Of a stretch of 64,000 bases of DNA, positions 27,521-36,051 are shown one piece after another; position 1 is the first letter of the stretch, and each line of letters begins with the position of its first letter. The notes beneath the pieces were generated by a model. The model had not been told where the DNA came from. It saw nothing but the letters and a program-made list of their open reading frames with translations, and searched no databases. Both the position numbers and the translations under genes were made by a program. The stretch lies in contig LNEE01000016.1 in assembly GCA_001464895.1 (NCBI GenBank), positions 79,253-143,252 on the forward strand. The letters are read 5' to 3'. Source of the DNA: Betaproteobacteria bacterium Ga0077532 (GTDB taxonomy: Bacteria > Pseudomonadota > Gammaproteobacteria > Burkholderiales > Ga0077523).

Positions 27521-28797
27521 AGCCGCCAGACCGTCACGCCGTGCTTCTCGAAGGCGGCGGCGTCCGCCTGACACTTCACGTCCGTCAACACGGCGCCGGG
27601 TCGCATCTTCGCCACGAACTCGGGGATCGGACGATTCACGAACTCCGAGTGCGCCACCGCGTAGACCACCGCCGCCGCCTTCGGAAGATCGTCCCACGCA
27701 GTCAGGGTGACGCCGTACTCGTGCATCGCTTCCTCGGCATTCGCGACCGGGTCATGCACGTGCACGTTGGCGCCGTACGACTTCAGCTCCTGGATGACAT
27801 CGATCACGCGGGTATTGCGGGTATCCGGGCAGTTCTCCTTGAACGTCAGTCCCAGGACGACAACGTCGTCTCCGCGGATGCTGAACCCCGCGCGGATCAT
27901 CTCCTTCACCGTCTGCTCGGCGACGTACTTTCCCATCCCGTCGTTGATGCGTCGCCCGGCGAGAATCACCTGCGGGTGATAGCCCACCTTCTCCGCCTTG
28001 TGCGTGAGGTAGTACGGATCCACACCGATGCAGTGACCGCCCACCAGGCCGGGTCGGAAAGGCAGGAAGTTCCACTTCGTGCCCGCCGCCTTCAGCACTT
28101 CCAGCGTGTCGATGCCCAGACGGTGGAAGATGAGCGCCAGCTCGTTCATGAGCGCGATGTTCAAGTCGCGCTGCGTGTTCTCGATGACCTTCGCGGCCTC
28201 GGCCACCTTGATGCTCGAGGCCCGATGCACCCCGGCAGTGATCACGCTCTCGTAGACCTTGGCGACGCGCTCCAGCGTTTCCGGCGTGTCGCCCGACACC
28301 ACCTTGATGATCTTGGTGACCGTGCGCTCCTTGTCACCGGGGTTGATCCGCTCGGGGGAGTACCCAACGAAGAAGTCGGTCTTCCACTTCATGCCCGAGA
28401 CGCGCTCCATGATCGGCACGCAGACTTCCTCGGTCGCGCCGGGATACACCGTGGATTCGAACACCACGGTCGCGCCTCGCTTCATGTGCTTGCCGACCGA
28501 TTGGCTGGCGCCAATGAGCGGACTGAAGTCGGGGTTGTGCGCGTCGTCCACGGGAGTGGGCACAGCGACGATGATGAAGTCGGCCTCCCCCAGCGCCTTG
28601 GGATCCGTGGTTGCGGTGAAATGCTTGGCCGCCGCGAGATCCGAGGTGCTCACCTCGCCAGTCGGATCCACATACGCCCGGTACGCGCGCACCTTCTCCT
28701 CGGACAAGTCGAATCCCACGGTCGGAACCTTCTTGCCGAACTCCACAGCGAGGGGCAACCCCACGTATCCCAGTCCCACCACAGCGATTGAATGCAT
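27517..28797 (-). CDS. nucleotide-sugar dehydrogenase (UDP-N-acetylglucosamine 6-dehydrogenase type, VipA/TviB-like)
   Basis: A 426-residue UDP-sugar dehydrogenase. It has the NAD loop [14 protein letters not shown], the active-site Cys in [12 protein letters not shown] and a C-terminal UDP-binding domain with [14 protein letters not shown]. The overall form fits TviB/WbpA-type enzymes that oxidise UDP-GlcNAc or UDP-GalNAc to the uronic acid. The start MHSIAVVG at 28797 fits the family; the open frame upstream reads into non-coding sequence and part of the next gene. It lies 50 bases downstream of prsT copy 2 and overlaps the epimerase gene by 4 bases. Confidence 0.9.
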   Translation of the reverse strand: MHSIAVVGLGYVGLPLAVEFGKKVPTVGFDLSEEKVRAYRAYVDPTGEVSTSDLAAAKHFTATTDPKALGEADFIIVAVPTPVDDAHNPDFSPLIGASQSVGKHMKRGATVVFESTVYPGATEEVCVPIMERVSGMKWKTDFFVGYSPERINPGDKERTVTKIIKVVSGDTPETLERVAKVYESVITAGVHRASSIKVAEAAKVIENTQRDLNIALMNELALIFHRLGIDTLEVLKAAGTKWNFLPFRPGLVGGHCIGVDPYYLTHKAEKVGYHPQVILAGRRINDGMGKYVAEQTVKEMIRAGFSIRGDDVVVLGLTFKENCPDTRNTRVIDVIQELKSYGANVHVHDPVANAEEAMHEYGVTLTAWDDLPKAAAVVYAVAHSEFVNRPIPEFVAKMRPGAVLTDVKCQADAAAFEKHGVTVWRL

Positions 28798-28847
28798 GAA
28801 CTCTCGAGCCTCACGTTTCTGAATTTTTCCAGTGGTCGGACGCTTCG

Positions 28848-31619
28848 TCACAGCGAGCTTCTGACCTCTTCGATTTCCTTCTTGAGCGACTCGCCGGTCG
28901 CCGTCTTGGCGGCAGCATCCACGTGCTGCCTTGCCTCGTCCTTGCGGCCCGCCCGTGCGAGTGCACGCGCCATGCGCAGGTGCACCGTCGGCGACTCGGG
29001 CACCTTCGCCAGGGCCTTCTTGAGATGTTCGATGCCCTTCTCGATCTGGCCGGCCTGGACATAGACCCAACCAACCGTGTCCAGCACTTCGGCACTTTCG
29101 GGCGCCTTCTGAAGTGCTCGGTCGGCGATCGGAATCGCCTCCGGATGCTGAAGCTTCCCGAGAACCCACGCGAAGTTGTTGAGTAGAACAGGGCTGTCAG
29201 GACGAAGCTCTACCGCACGCCGCAGCCAGCGTTCCGCCTCACGGAAATCCCCCTTCCCGAGAAAGATTGTGCCTGTCGATCCGATGATCGATGCATCCTT
29301 CGGATGGTCCGCGTACCACTTGTTGGCCACGTCCTCCGCTTGCGCGATCTTGCCGCTGGCAACCAGCGCCGCCACGAGCTTCTCCGCCAGCACCACCTGT
29401 CCGGTTTCCGCAACGCCGGTGCGAAGCACTCGCTCGGCTCCATCGCGGTCGTTCTGTTTGAGGAGCAGCTGGGCTTCCGCTTCGTATCCATCGACGTCCC
29501 GTGGCCACTTCTTCTGGATGAATCTCGCCTTCTCCAGGGCCTCACGCGTGAATCCAGCGCGCATCTCGACGCCGAAACGCGCGGTCTGCACGGCCTTCGA
29601 CTCCGGCTCCATTTCTGCCGCGCGTGTCAGCGCCTCCCTTGCGAGTTTCCAGTCGCGGGCAGCAATGTGGACCTCAGACTGTCCGACATACGGCGCTGCG
29701 GAACCTGGCATCAATGACACGAGCTTCCCGTAGGTGGTAAGCGCCATGGATCCGTCGCCAATCTTCAGCTGCAGTCGCCCGAGCGCCAGCAGAACCTCGG
29801 GAGAATCCGGAATGACGGACTGCGCCTCTTTGGCCACCTCCATGGCCTCGCGGATCTTGCCCCGCTGGCTCAGGAACGCGATCTTGCCGACACGCGGCTT
29901 CATCGACGCTGGAGAAGCCGCGATGGCCGCATCGAGAACCTGAAGAACCTCGGCATCGGGCAGATCGGCCTGGAACATCAACTGCGCTAGTGCCACTGAT
30001 GCGTCGACAGCCTTGGGGTTCTTGGCGATCGCAGCAGCGAATCGTCGGCGTGCGGAGTCAGGTTTGTTGTCCTGAAGGTCCATCACCACCAACCCCTCGA
30101 CCGGGGCCATGTAGAAGGGGTCGAGTGCGAATGCCTTCTCGTAGGCCTCGCGCGCACTCGCGCGATCCTTAACCGTCAGCAAGGTCATCCCGAGCGCGTA
30201 GTGGGCTGGCGCACTCTCCGGCAGGCGTTCGACCAACCTTCTGGAGATCGCGAGCGCTTCCTTCGACTGACCTCGCTGTATGTAATGGCCAATGAGCGCC
30301 AGCGCGGCTCCTGGTTGTGAAGGGTCGGCCGCTGAGGCTTCGTCGAGTTCCCGCACCCCGGTGGCCACGTCTCCGTCCAGAAGATGCGCCCGACCGAGCA
30401 ACGTCCGGAAGCGGGCACTCTTCGGCTCCATGACCACGGCCTTCCTGAAGTGCTCGATGGCTCCCTTCAAGTCACCGGAAACCAATGCAATCTCTCCGGC
30501 GATCTCATGGATGCCCGGGTCGACAATCACCCCCTTCAGTAGAGGATCGATGGCCTTCCGCGCAAACGGAATGTTGCCCGACCGCACATAGGTGGTCGCG
30601 AGGAGCTTTCGGGGTTGGACATCTTTCGGTCTCGCATCGACAACCTTCGACAGATACTGCTCCGCCAGGCGATAGTTGCCGAGTTCGAACTCGAGATTGC
30701 CCGCGAGGAGCAAGCCCCTGGAATCCTCGGGCAGCAGACGCACCACCTGCTGTGCTTTCTCCCTGGCGAACTCTTTCCGATTCTCGGCGTAGGCGATGAG
30801 CGCATCGAAGTACAGCGTTGCTACCGCCCTTGGAAGCACCTTGCGCATCCGTTCGAGCCGAGCCTTTGCACCCGCGATATCCTTGCTGTTGATGAGCAAC
30901 GGAATGGCGGCACTGAACGCGCGCACATCGGTTGGCCGAAGTTCGAACGCGCGGTCGTACAAGCCGACCGCATCGGCCGTCCGGCCTTCCGCACCGAGAA
31001 TCTCGCCGAGAATGAGCAGCGCTGGCAGTGAGTTCGGATTGTCGGCAATCACCTGCTCAAGCATCTTCTTGCCACCGGACGTCTCACCGCGCAGCAAGGC
31101 GATTCGCGCCTTCCCGATTGCAGCAGTCTCGTTGGCAGGCTGTATCGAGGCCGCCTCGGCATAGAGCTTGTCCGCCCCATCCCCACGACCCATCGCGAAC
31201 TCGACGTCGCCGCGCTTTGCGATGATCTCCGCTTTTGCATCGGGTTGTGTGATGCCGTCGAGAGACCCTTCCTTCAAGGCATCCAGCGGCCGGCCGGATT
31301 CGACCAGGAGCGTCATGAGCGCTGGCTTTACCAAGTTGGCGTCGTAGCCGAGCGTGCTGGCCCTGCGCAATTCGGTCTCTGCCGCAGCGAAATCGCCGTT
31401 GCGCTGGAGTGCAAGGCCAAGCATGTAGCGAACGTCAGCTCGCGCCGGCTCCGCTTCGGCAGCATTCTTCAGTTCGATCACCGCAGACGAGACCTGTCCC
31501 TTGTCGAGGAAGGACTTGCCGTTGGCTAGGAAGTCGTTGGTTGCATCCTTGCCACACCCTGAGAAAAGCGCAACGAGGCAGAGCAGCAAGGACAGGCGGA
31601 CGTTCACGATGTTCTTCAT
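28848..31619 (-). CDS. prsT: PrsT-type TPR lipoprotein, copy 2
   Basis: A 923-residue XrtA/PEP-CTERM-system TPR protein (TIGR02917). The signal peptide ends in the lipobox LFSGCGKD, so it should be anchored by lipid. The family block with SVIELKNAAEAEP and RYMLGLALQRNGDFAAAETELR follows, then TPR-like repeats to the end (QAGQIEKGIEHLKKALAKVP). ATG 31619 has AAGG upstream; the longer ORF start is not needed. A weak sigma-54 match lies 69 bases upstream. It shares domain plan and block order with copy 3. Its task is probably a periplasmic scaffold for export of polysaccharide or PEP-CTERM protein. Confidence 0.88.
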   Translation of the reverse strand: MKNIVNVRLSLLLCLVALFSGCGKDATNDFLANGKSFLDKGQVSSAVIELKNAAEAEPARADVRYMLGLALQRNGDFAAAETELRRASTLGYDANLVKPALMTLLVESGRPLDALKEGSLDGITQPDAKAEIIAKRGDVEFAMGRGDGADKLYAEAASIQPANETAAIGKARIALLRGETSGGKKMLEQVIADNPNSLPALLILGEILGAEGRTADAVGLYDRAFELRPTDVRAFSAAIPLLINSKDIAGAKARLERMRKVLPRAVATLYFDALIAYAENRKEFAREKAQQVVRLLPEDSRGLLLAGNLEFELGNYRLAEQYLSKVVDARPKDVQPRKLLATTYVRSGNIPFARKAIDPLLKGVIVDPGIHEIAGEIALVSGDLKGAIEHFRKAVVMEPKSARFRTLLGRAHLLDGDVATGVRELDEASAADPSQPGAALALIGHYIQRGQSKEALAISRRLVERLPESAPAHYALGMTLLTVKDRASAREAYEKAFALDPFYMAPVEGLVVMDLQDNKPDSARRRFAAAIAKNPKAVDASVALAQLMFQADLPDAEVLQVLDAAIAASPASMKPRVGKIAFLSQRGKIREAMEVAKEAQSVIPDSPEVLLALGRLQLKIGDGSMALTTYGKLVSLMPGSAAPYVGQSEVHIAARDWKLAREALTRAAEMEPESKAVQTARFGVEMRAGFTREALEKARFIQKKWPRDVDGYEAEAQLLLKQNDRDGAERVLRTGVAETGQVVLAEKLVAALVASGKIAQAEDVANKWYADHPKDASIIGSTGTIFLGKGDFREAERWLRRAVELRPDSPVLLNNFAWVLGKLQHPEAIPIADRALQKAPESAEVLDTVGWVYVQAGQIEKGIEHLKKALAKVPESPTVHLRMARALARAGRKDEARQHVDAAAKTATGESLKKEIEEVRSSL

Positions 31620-31688
31620 CAATCGCCTTGGGGTCCAGGGAACGGCGTTATCCAAATGGGCGCAATGCGGCGTGGGGCGACAGTCCGT

Positions 31689-31704
31689 TGCATACGCCCG
31701 GCCA
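31689..31704 (-). promoter_or_regulatory. candidate sigma-54 promoter upstream of prsT copy 2
   Basis: The minus strand reads TGGCCGGGCGTATGCA: TGGC, GG-N10-GC spacing and TGCA, but the -12 T pair is incomplete. It lies 69 bases before the start, close to the distance for copy 3 (68) and the sugar transferase gene (67). Confidence 0.35.
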
Positions 31705-31829
31705 CATCCAACCTGTCGTCAAACAAACCACGTGACTCCTCGGGCCCCTGCCGTGATCGAACGTGTGCGGTGCCCGGGCAACTCCAATTCCTCCTTCCGT
31801 TCCTACGGACAAAAAGGGCGTCGTTGTTC

Positions 31830-34613
31830 CTAGAGAGTTCGGCGCAACTCCGCGATCTCCTGCCTCTGGGGATCCGTCCTCGCGTCCTTCAATGCTGCGT
31901 CGAGCTCCGCGCGGGCCTCGTCCTTCTTGCCAACCAATGCCAGAACGCGTGCCATGTTCAGGCGCAGTCCGTGCGAATGCCCCCCGAACTTCACCGCTTG
32001 TTGCAGATAGTCGAGCCCCTTCACGGGATCTCCCTTCTGCGCATAGAGCATGCCGACCGTATCCAGCACCGCCGCGTTTCTGGGCGCCTTCTCTAGTGCC
32101 CGCCGGCCCACATCGAGGGCGCGATCGTCGTTCAACTTTCCAAGCACCCATGCCCAGTTGTTCAGGACGACCACGTTCTCCGGTTCGATCGCGGAAGCCC
32201 GCCCGTACCAGGTCGCCGCGCGCGCATGGTCGCCCGACCGGAGTCGACCATCCGCAATTCGAAGCGCCACCCTTGCCGCCTTGGGATGCGATGCGAGCCA
32301 CGCCTCTCCGAACTTCTCTGCATCCTGGATTCTTCCTGCCTGCGCGACCACCTCGTAAACGGCATCGACCAACGAGTCATCACCCGTGGCTTCGATCCCT
32401 GAACGAAGCACCCGCTCGGCTGCGTCGAAGTTCTTCTCGAGCATGAGCAAGCGGGCCTCGGCCGCATACCCATCGGGGCGCTTCGGCCATTTCCGTTGGA
32501 TTTCCTTCGCCGCATCCCGCGCGGCAACCAACTCTTTGGCATCGATGTTCACCGATACGAGGGCCAACCGCACTTCGAGGACATCGGGAGCGATGGTCAC
32601 AGCCTTGCGGGCCGCCTCCAGCGCTGCGGTCCAGTTCTTGTCCATCGTATGGGCTGCCACCAGACCAAGCAGTGGGACCGGCGAGTTCGGCATGCGCTGA
32701 CTCAGCTTCCCGTAAGTCGTGACGGCCTGCGCGGTCTCGTTGGCCATCAGCTGGATGCGCGCCAGCCACTGAAGCAAGGCCGTGCTCTCCGGCAGGTCTG
32801 CCACCGACCTCTGCGCCAGCTCGAACGCCTCCCGGACCCGCTGCTCCTGAAGAAGGTACTGGAGCTTCCCGATCCGGGCCCGCTCCGAGGTGGGCGCAGC
32901 AACAATGAGCTTGTCCAGGGTCGCCAGCACCGCCGCGGACCCAGCGCCCGCACGGGCTTGGATGATGGCGAGCTGAAGTGCGGAAGACTCCGACGCAGGG
33001 CGCTTCGCAAGGACCCCTTCGAGATACTTCTTCGCGGCTTCCGGATTTCCTTCCCGGGCAGTCAGAATGGCGAGGCTTCCCGCCGCCTCCTCGAACGCGG
33101 GGTCGATCGCCAGTGCCTTCTCGAACGCCACCCGTGCCTTTGCTTCCGCGCCATCGGCGAGCAGTGCCGTCCCCATGGTGCTGTGGGCCGTCGCGCTGTC
33201 CGGCAAGCGCATCACGAGTGCCTCTGCCGCCGCGAGCGCCTCGCGCCTCCTTTGGGCCTGCAGCAGATAGGTGACCAGGGCGACATCGGCGGAAGACTGC
33301 TTCGGGTCGGTGGCGATGGCCGTCTTGAGCGACGCAACACCTGCCTCGCGGTCACCGTTCACCAATTGCATCTGACCAAGAGCCGTCCTGTAGGCGACGC
33401 TTTGCGGTTCGAGATCCACCGCGCGCTTGACGTACTCGATCGCACCCTTTTGATCGGAGCGCGCCATGGCAATCTGACCTGCAATCAGAAGTGCGGGGGC
33501 ATCCGCCTTGCCGGAATTGACCACGGGGGCGATCGCCTCCCAGGCCTTGTCAGGGTTCCCCAACTGCACGCGGGTCGCAGCGAGAAGCCGCCGCGCGTAG
33601 GCGTCGTTCGAGTTCTGCGACACGAGCTTGGCGAGGTGCTGCTCCGCCAGAGCAAAGTTCCCGAGATCGAACTCGACAGAGCCAGCAAGCAGCAACCCAC
33701 GCAAATCGTCGGGCATGGCCTTCACGACGAGTCGAACGAGGTCCCGTGCAACCGCCTTGTCGCCAGCGGCATAGGCGATCAGGGCTTTGAGATACGTCGT
33801 CGCGATGCCACCCGGAGCCAACGCTTCCAGCTTGGCGATCCGGGTCTTCGCCCCAGCGAGGTCATGACTCCCGATGAGTGCCGGGATCACGCCCAGATAG
33901 GCACGCGCATCCGCCGGGCTCCGGGCAATCACTTCATCGAAAGCCTTGGTAGCTCCGGGAACATCACCGATCTGCACCAGCACGCCGCCGAGCAGTAGCT
34001 GACCGCGAACCGATCCTGGATGTTTGGCGACGAGGTCCTCGAGCAACGCCTTCGCTTTGAGCGCATCCCCGGAAGTGAGCGCGATCGTGACTTGCCCGAT
34101 GCCGGCGCCCTCACTGTTTGGGTCGAGTTCGGCGGCCTCGGAGTAGCGCTCGATGGCCTCGTCGCGACGCCCGAGTGCGATGAGAGCATCTCCGGCCAGT
34201 GCCAGCACCTGCGACTTCGCTGAGGGATCGGTGATTCCTTCCGTCACGGCATCCGTCACGACGGTCTTGAAGTCACCGCTCGTGAGGACTGCCGCCAGCA
34301 GTTCCGGACGCAGTTTGGCGGAATCGTAGCCTTGCGCAATCGCCTTCCGGTACTCCACGACAGCCTGCTGGGCACTGCCGGAACGCTGGAGGGCCGAGCC
34401 GAGGAGATACCGCACTTCTCCGTTGTCGGGCTGCTCCTGCAGGGCATTCTTGAACTGGATGATCGCCCCTGCTGTGTCACCCGCGTCGAGCAACTTTCTG
34501 CCGGAGGCCACGAAGTCGTCGGACGATCCACCACCACCGCAGCCCGCGAGGACTGCAACGACGAGCAGACTGCGCACGCGGAAGCGCCGAATCAATTGTG
34601 CGATCGTCGCCAT
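31830..34613 (-). CDS. prsT: PrsT-type TPR lipoprotein, copy 3
   Basis: A 927-residue TPR protein of the same family. The signal peptide ends in the lipobox VLAGCGGG (lipidated Cys about residue 25). The block DAGDTAGAIIQFKNALQEQPD matches the same region of copy 1 and copy 2. ATG 34613 gives the signal peptide; the upstream ATG adds residues with no role. A sigma-54-like site lies 68 bases upstream, overlapping the last bases of prsR. The spacer to prsT copy 2 is 210 bases. In reference XrtA loci prsT sits beside prsK/prsR, as this copy does, so it is the best candidate for the true PrsT. Confidence 0.9.
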   Translation of the reverse strand: MATIAQLIRRFRVRSLLVVAVLAGCGGGGSSDDFVASGRKLLDAGDTAGAIIQFKNALQEQPDNGEVRYLLGSALQRSGSAQQAVVEYRKAIAQGYDSAKLRPELLAAVLTSGDFKTVVTDAVTEGITDPSAKSQVLALAGDALIALGRRDEAIERYSEAAELDPNSEGAGIGQVTIALTSGDALKAKALLEDLVAKHPGSVRGQLLLGGVLVQIGDVPGATKAFDEVIARSPADARAYLGVIPALIGSHDLAGAKTRIAKLEALAPGGIATTYLKALIAYAAGDKAVARDLVRLVVKAMPDDLRGLLLAGSVEFDLGNFALAEQHLAKLVSQNSNDAYARRLLAATRVQLGNPDKAWEAIAPVVNSGKADAPALLIAGQIAMARSDQKGAIEYVKRAVDLEPQSVAYRTALGQMQLVNGDREAGVASLKTAIATDPKQSSADVALVTYLLQAQRRREALAAAEALVMRLPDSATAHSTMGTALLADGAEAKARVAFEKALAIDPAFEEAAGSLAILTAREGNPEAAKKYLEGVLAKRPASESSALQLAIIQARAGAGSAAVLATLDKLIVAAPTSERARIGKLQYLLQEQRVREAFELAQRSVADLPESTALLQWLARIQLMANETAQAVTTYGKLSQRMPNSPVPLLGLVAAHTMDKNWTAALEAARKAVTIAPDVLEVRLALVSVNIDAKELVAARDAAKEIQRKWPKRPDGYAAEARLLMLEKNFDAAERVLRSGIEATGDDSLVDAVYEVVAQAGRIQDAEKFGEAWLASHPKAARVALRIADGRLRSGDHARAATWYGRASAIEPENVVVLNNWAWVLGKLNDDRALDVGRRALEKAPRNAAVLDTVGMLYAQKGDPVKGLDYLQQAVKFGGHSHGLRLNMARVLALVGKKDEARAELDAALKDARTDPQRQEIAELRRTL

Positions 34614-34681
34614 GAACGTCTCGGTGCTTTCCGGGTACGGGCGCTTGGTCATGGGTCGCGTCTTCGAATCCGACAGTGATA

Positions 34682-34697
34682 TGCAGCAGGCCTGCCT
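34682..34697 (-). promoter_or_regulatory. candidate sigma-54 promoter upstream of prsT copy 3
   Basis: The minus strand reads AGGCAGGCCTGCTGCA: GGCA at -24 and TGCA at -12 with N10 spacing, but the first base is A and the -12 box is imperfect. It overlaps the 3' end of prsR. Confidence 0.3.
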
Positions 34698-36051
34698 AGG
34701 ACCGCAAGCCATACTTCGACATGAGGTCGTACAGCGTCGGACGACTGACCCCAAGGAGCTCCGCAGCCTTGCTGATGTTGCCGTTCACCCTGCCGAGAAC
34801 ACGCACGATCGCCTCGCGCTCAGCCTCGTCGCGCGCACGTCGGAGGTTGAACATTTCGGGCTCTGGCGCCACCGCCTGAAGTCCGAAGTCCTCGACTCTC
34901 AGGGTTGAGCCCTCCGCCATGATCACGGCGCGTTTCGTGCGGTTCTCCAGCTCACGGACATTGCCAGGCCACTCGTAGGCTTCGATCGCATCGACAGCAT
35001 CCGGCATCATCGTGAGCGTACCGGCCTTCTGCTCATCCGCGAACTTGCGAACGAATGCGTGCGCCAGCAGGCTTGCGTCGCCCTTCCGCCGTCGGAGCGG
35101 GGGAATCTCCAGAACGATTTCAGCGAGACGGTAGAAGAGATCCTCGCGAAACTTTCCGTTGGCGATCAGATTCTTCAGGTCCTGGTGCGTCGCGCAGACG
35201 ATCCTGACGTCCACCGGAATCTCTTCGCGCCCACCGATCCGCTCGATCACCCGCTCTTGCAGGAAGCGCAACAACTTCGCCTGCAGCGAGAGCGGCAGGT
35301 CGCCCGTCTCGTCGAGGAAAAGGGTGCCGCCGTTGGCAACTTCGATCTTGCCCGGCGTTTGTTTCGCGGCGCCAGTGAACGCCCCCTTTTCGTAGCCGAA
35401 CAGCTCGCTCTCGAGAAGATTCTCTGGAATGGCAGCGCAATTGATGGCCACGAATCGATTGGCCTTGCGTGGCGAATGCGAATGAAGTGCGCGCGCCAGA
35501 ACTTCCTTCCCAGTACCTGACTCTCCGAGCAAGAGAATGGTGGCATTGGTGCTCGCCACTTTCTCGATCGTCCTGCAGAGCCGCTGCATCTCGGGATCCC
35601 GGGAGATGATCCCCGAGACACCCGGCGCCGACTGGGCGTTCTGCAGACGCCGGTTCTCCGCTTGCAGTTCATACAACCGGAACGCGCGCTCGATGATCAG
35701 AGAGAGGACTTCTGGCTGGAACGGCTTCTCGCAAAAGTCGTAGGCGCCCAGCGCAATGGAACGTACGGCATTGTCGCGATCGTGCTGTCCCGTGATGACG
35801 ATCACCTTGGAATCCGGCGACAGGGACATCATCTCCTGGAGCAGCTTGAACCCTGTCGTCGTGTCATCCGGGTGCGGCGGCAGCCCGAGGTCCATGGTGA
35901 TCACGGCAGGCTCGAATCTTCGCAACTGTGCGATGGCCGAATCGCGATCATCGGCGACGAGGACCTCGTATTGGTCGAGCGCCCACTGCATCTGCTTCTG
36001 CAGCGCGGGATCGTCTTCGACTACCAGCAATGGCTTGCGCTTTTCTGTCAT
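34696..36051 (-). CDS. prsR: PEP-CTERM-box response regulator PrsR (sigma-54 activator)
   Basis: A 451-residue NtrC-like regulator (TIGR02915): receiver domain at residues 1-125 with phosphoacceptor Asp54 (ITMDLGLPP), then the AAA+ domain with Walker A GESGTGKE and the sigma-54 contact loop GAFTGA, then a Fis-type helix-turn-helix ending NISKAAELLGVSRPTLYDLM. All activation motifs are intact. It overlaps prsK by 4 bases and should be phosphorylated by it. Expected targets are the sigma-54 promoters seen in this window. Confidence 0.95.
   Translation of the reverse strand: MTEKRKPLLVVEDDPALQKQMQWALDQYEVLVADDRDSAIAQLRRFEPAVITMDLGLPPHPDDTTTGFKLLQEMMSLSPDSKVIVITGQHDRDNAVRSIALGAYDFCEKPFQPEVLSLIIERAFRLYELQAENRRLQNAQSAPGVSGIISRDPEMQRLCRTIEKVASTNATILLLGESGTGKEVLARALHSHSPRKANRFVAINCAAIPENLLESELFGYEKGAFTGAAKQTPGKIEVANGGTLFLDETGDLPLSLQAKLLRFLQERVIERIGGREEIPVDVRIVCATHQDLKNLIANGKFREDLFYRLAEIVLEIPPLRRRKGDASLLAHAFVRKFADEQKAGTLTMMPDAVDAIEAYEWPGNVRELENRTKRAVIMAEGSTLRVEDFGLQAVAPEPEMFNLRRARDEAEREAIVRVLGRVNGNISKAAELLGVSRPTLYDLMSKYGLRS

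Noticed and set aside
32496..33998. 500-residue plus-strand ORF opposite prsT copy 3
   Set aside because: Long by GC bias only; prsT repeats are clear on the minus strand.
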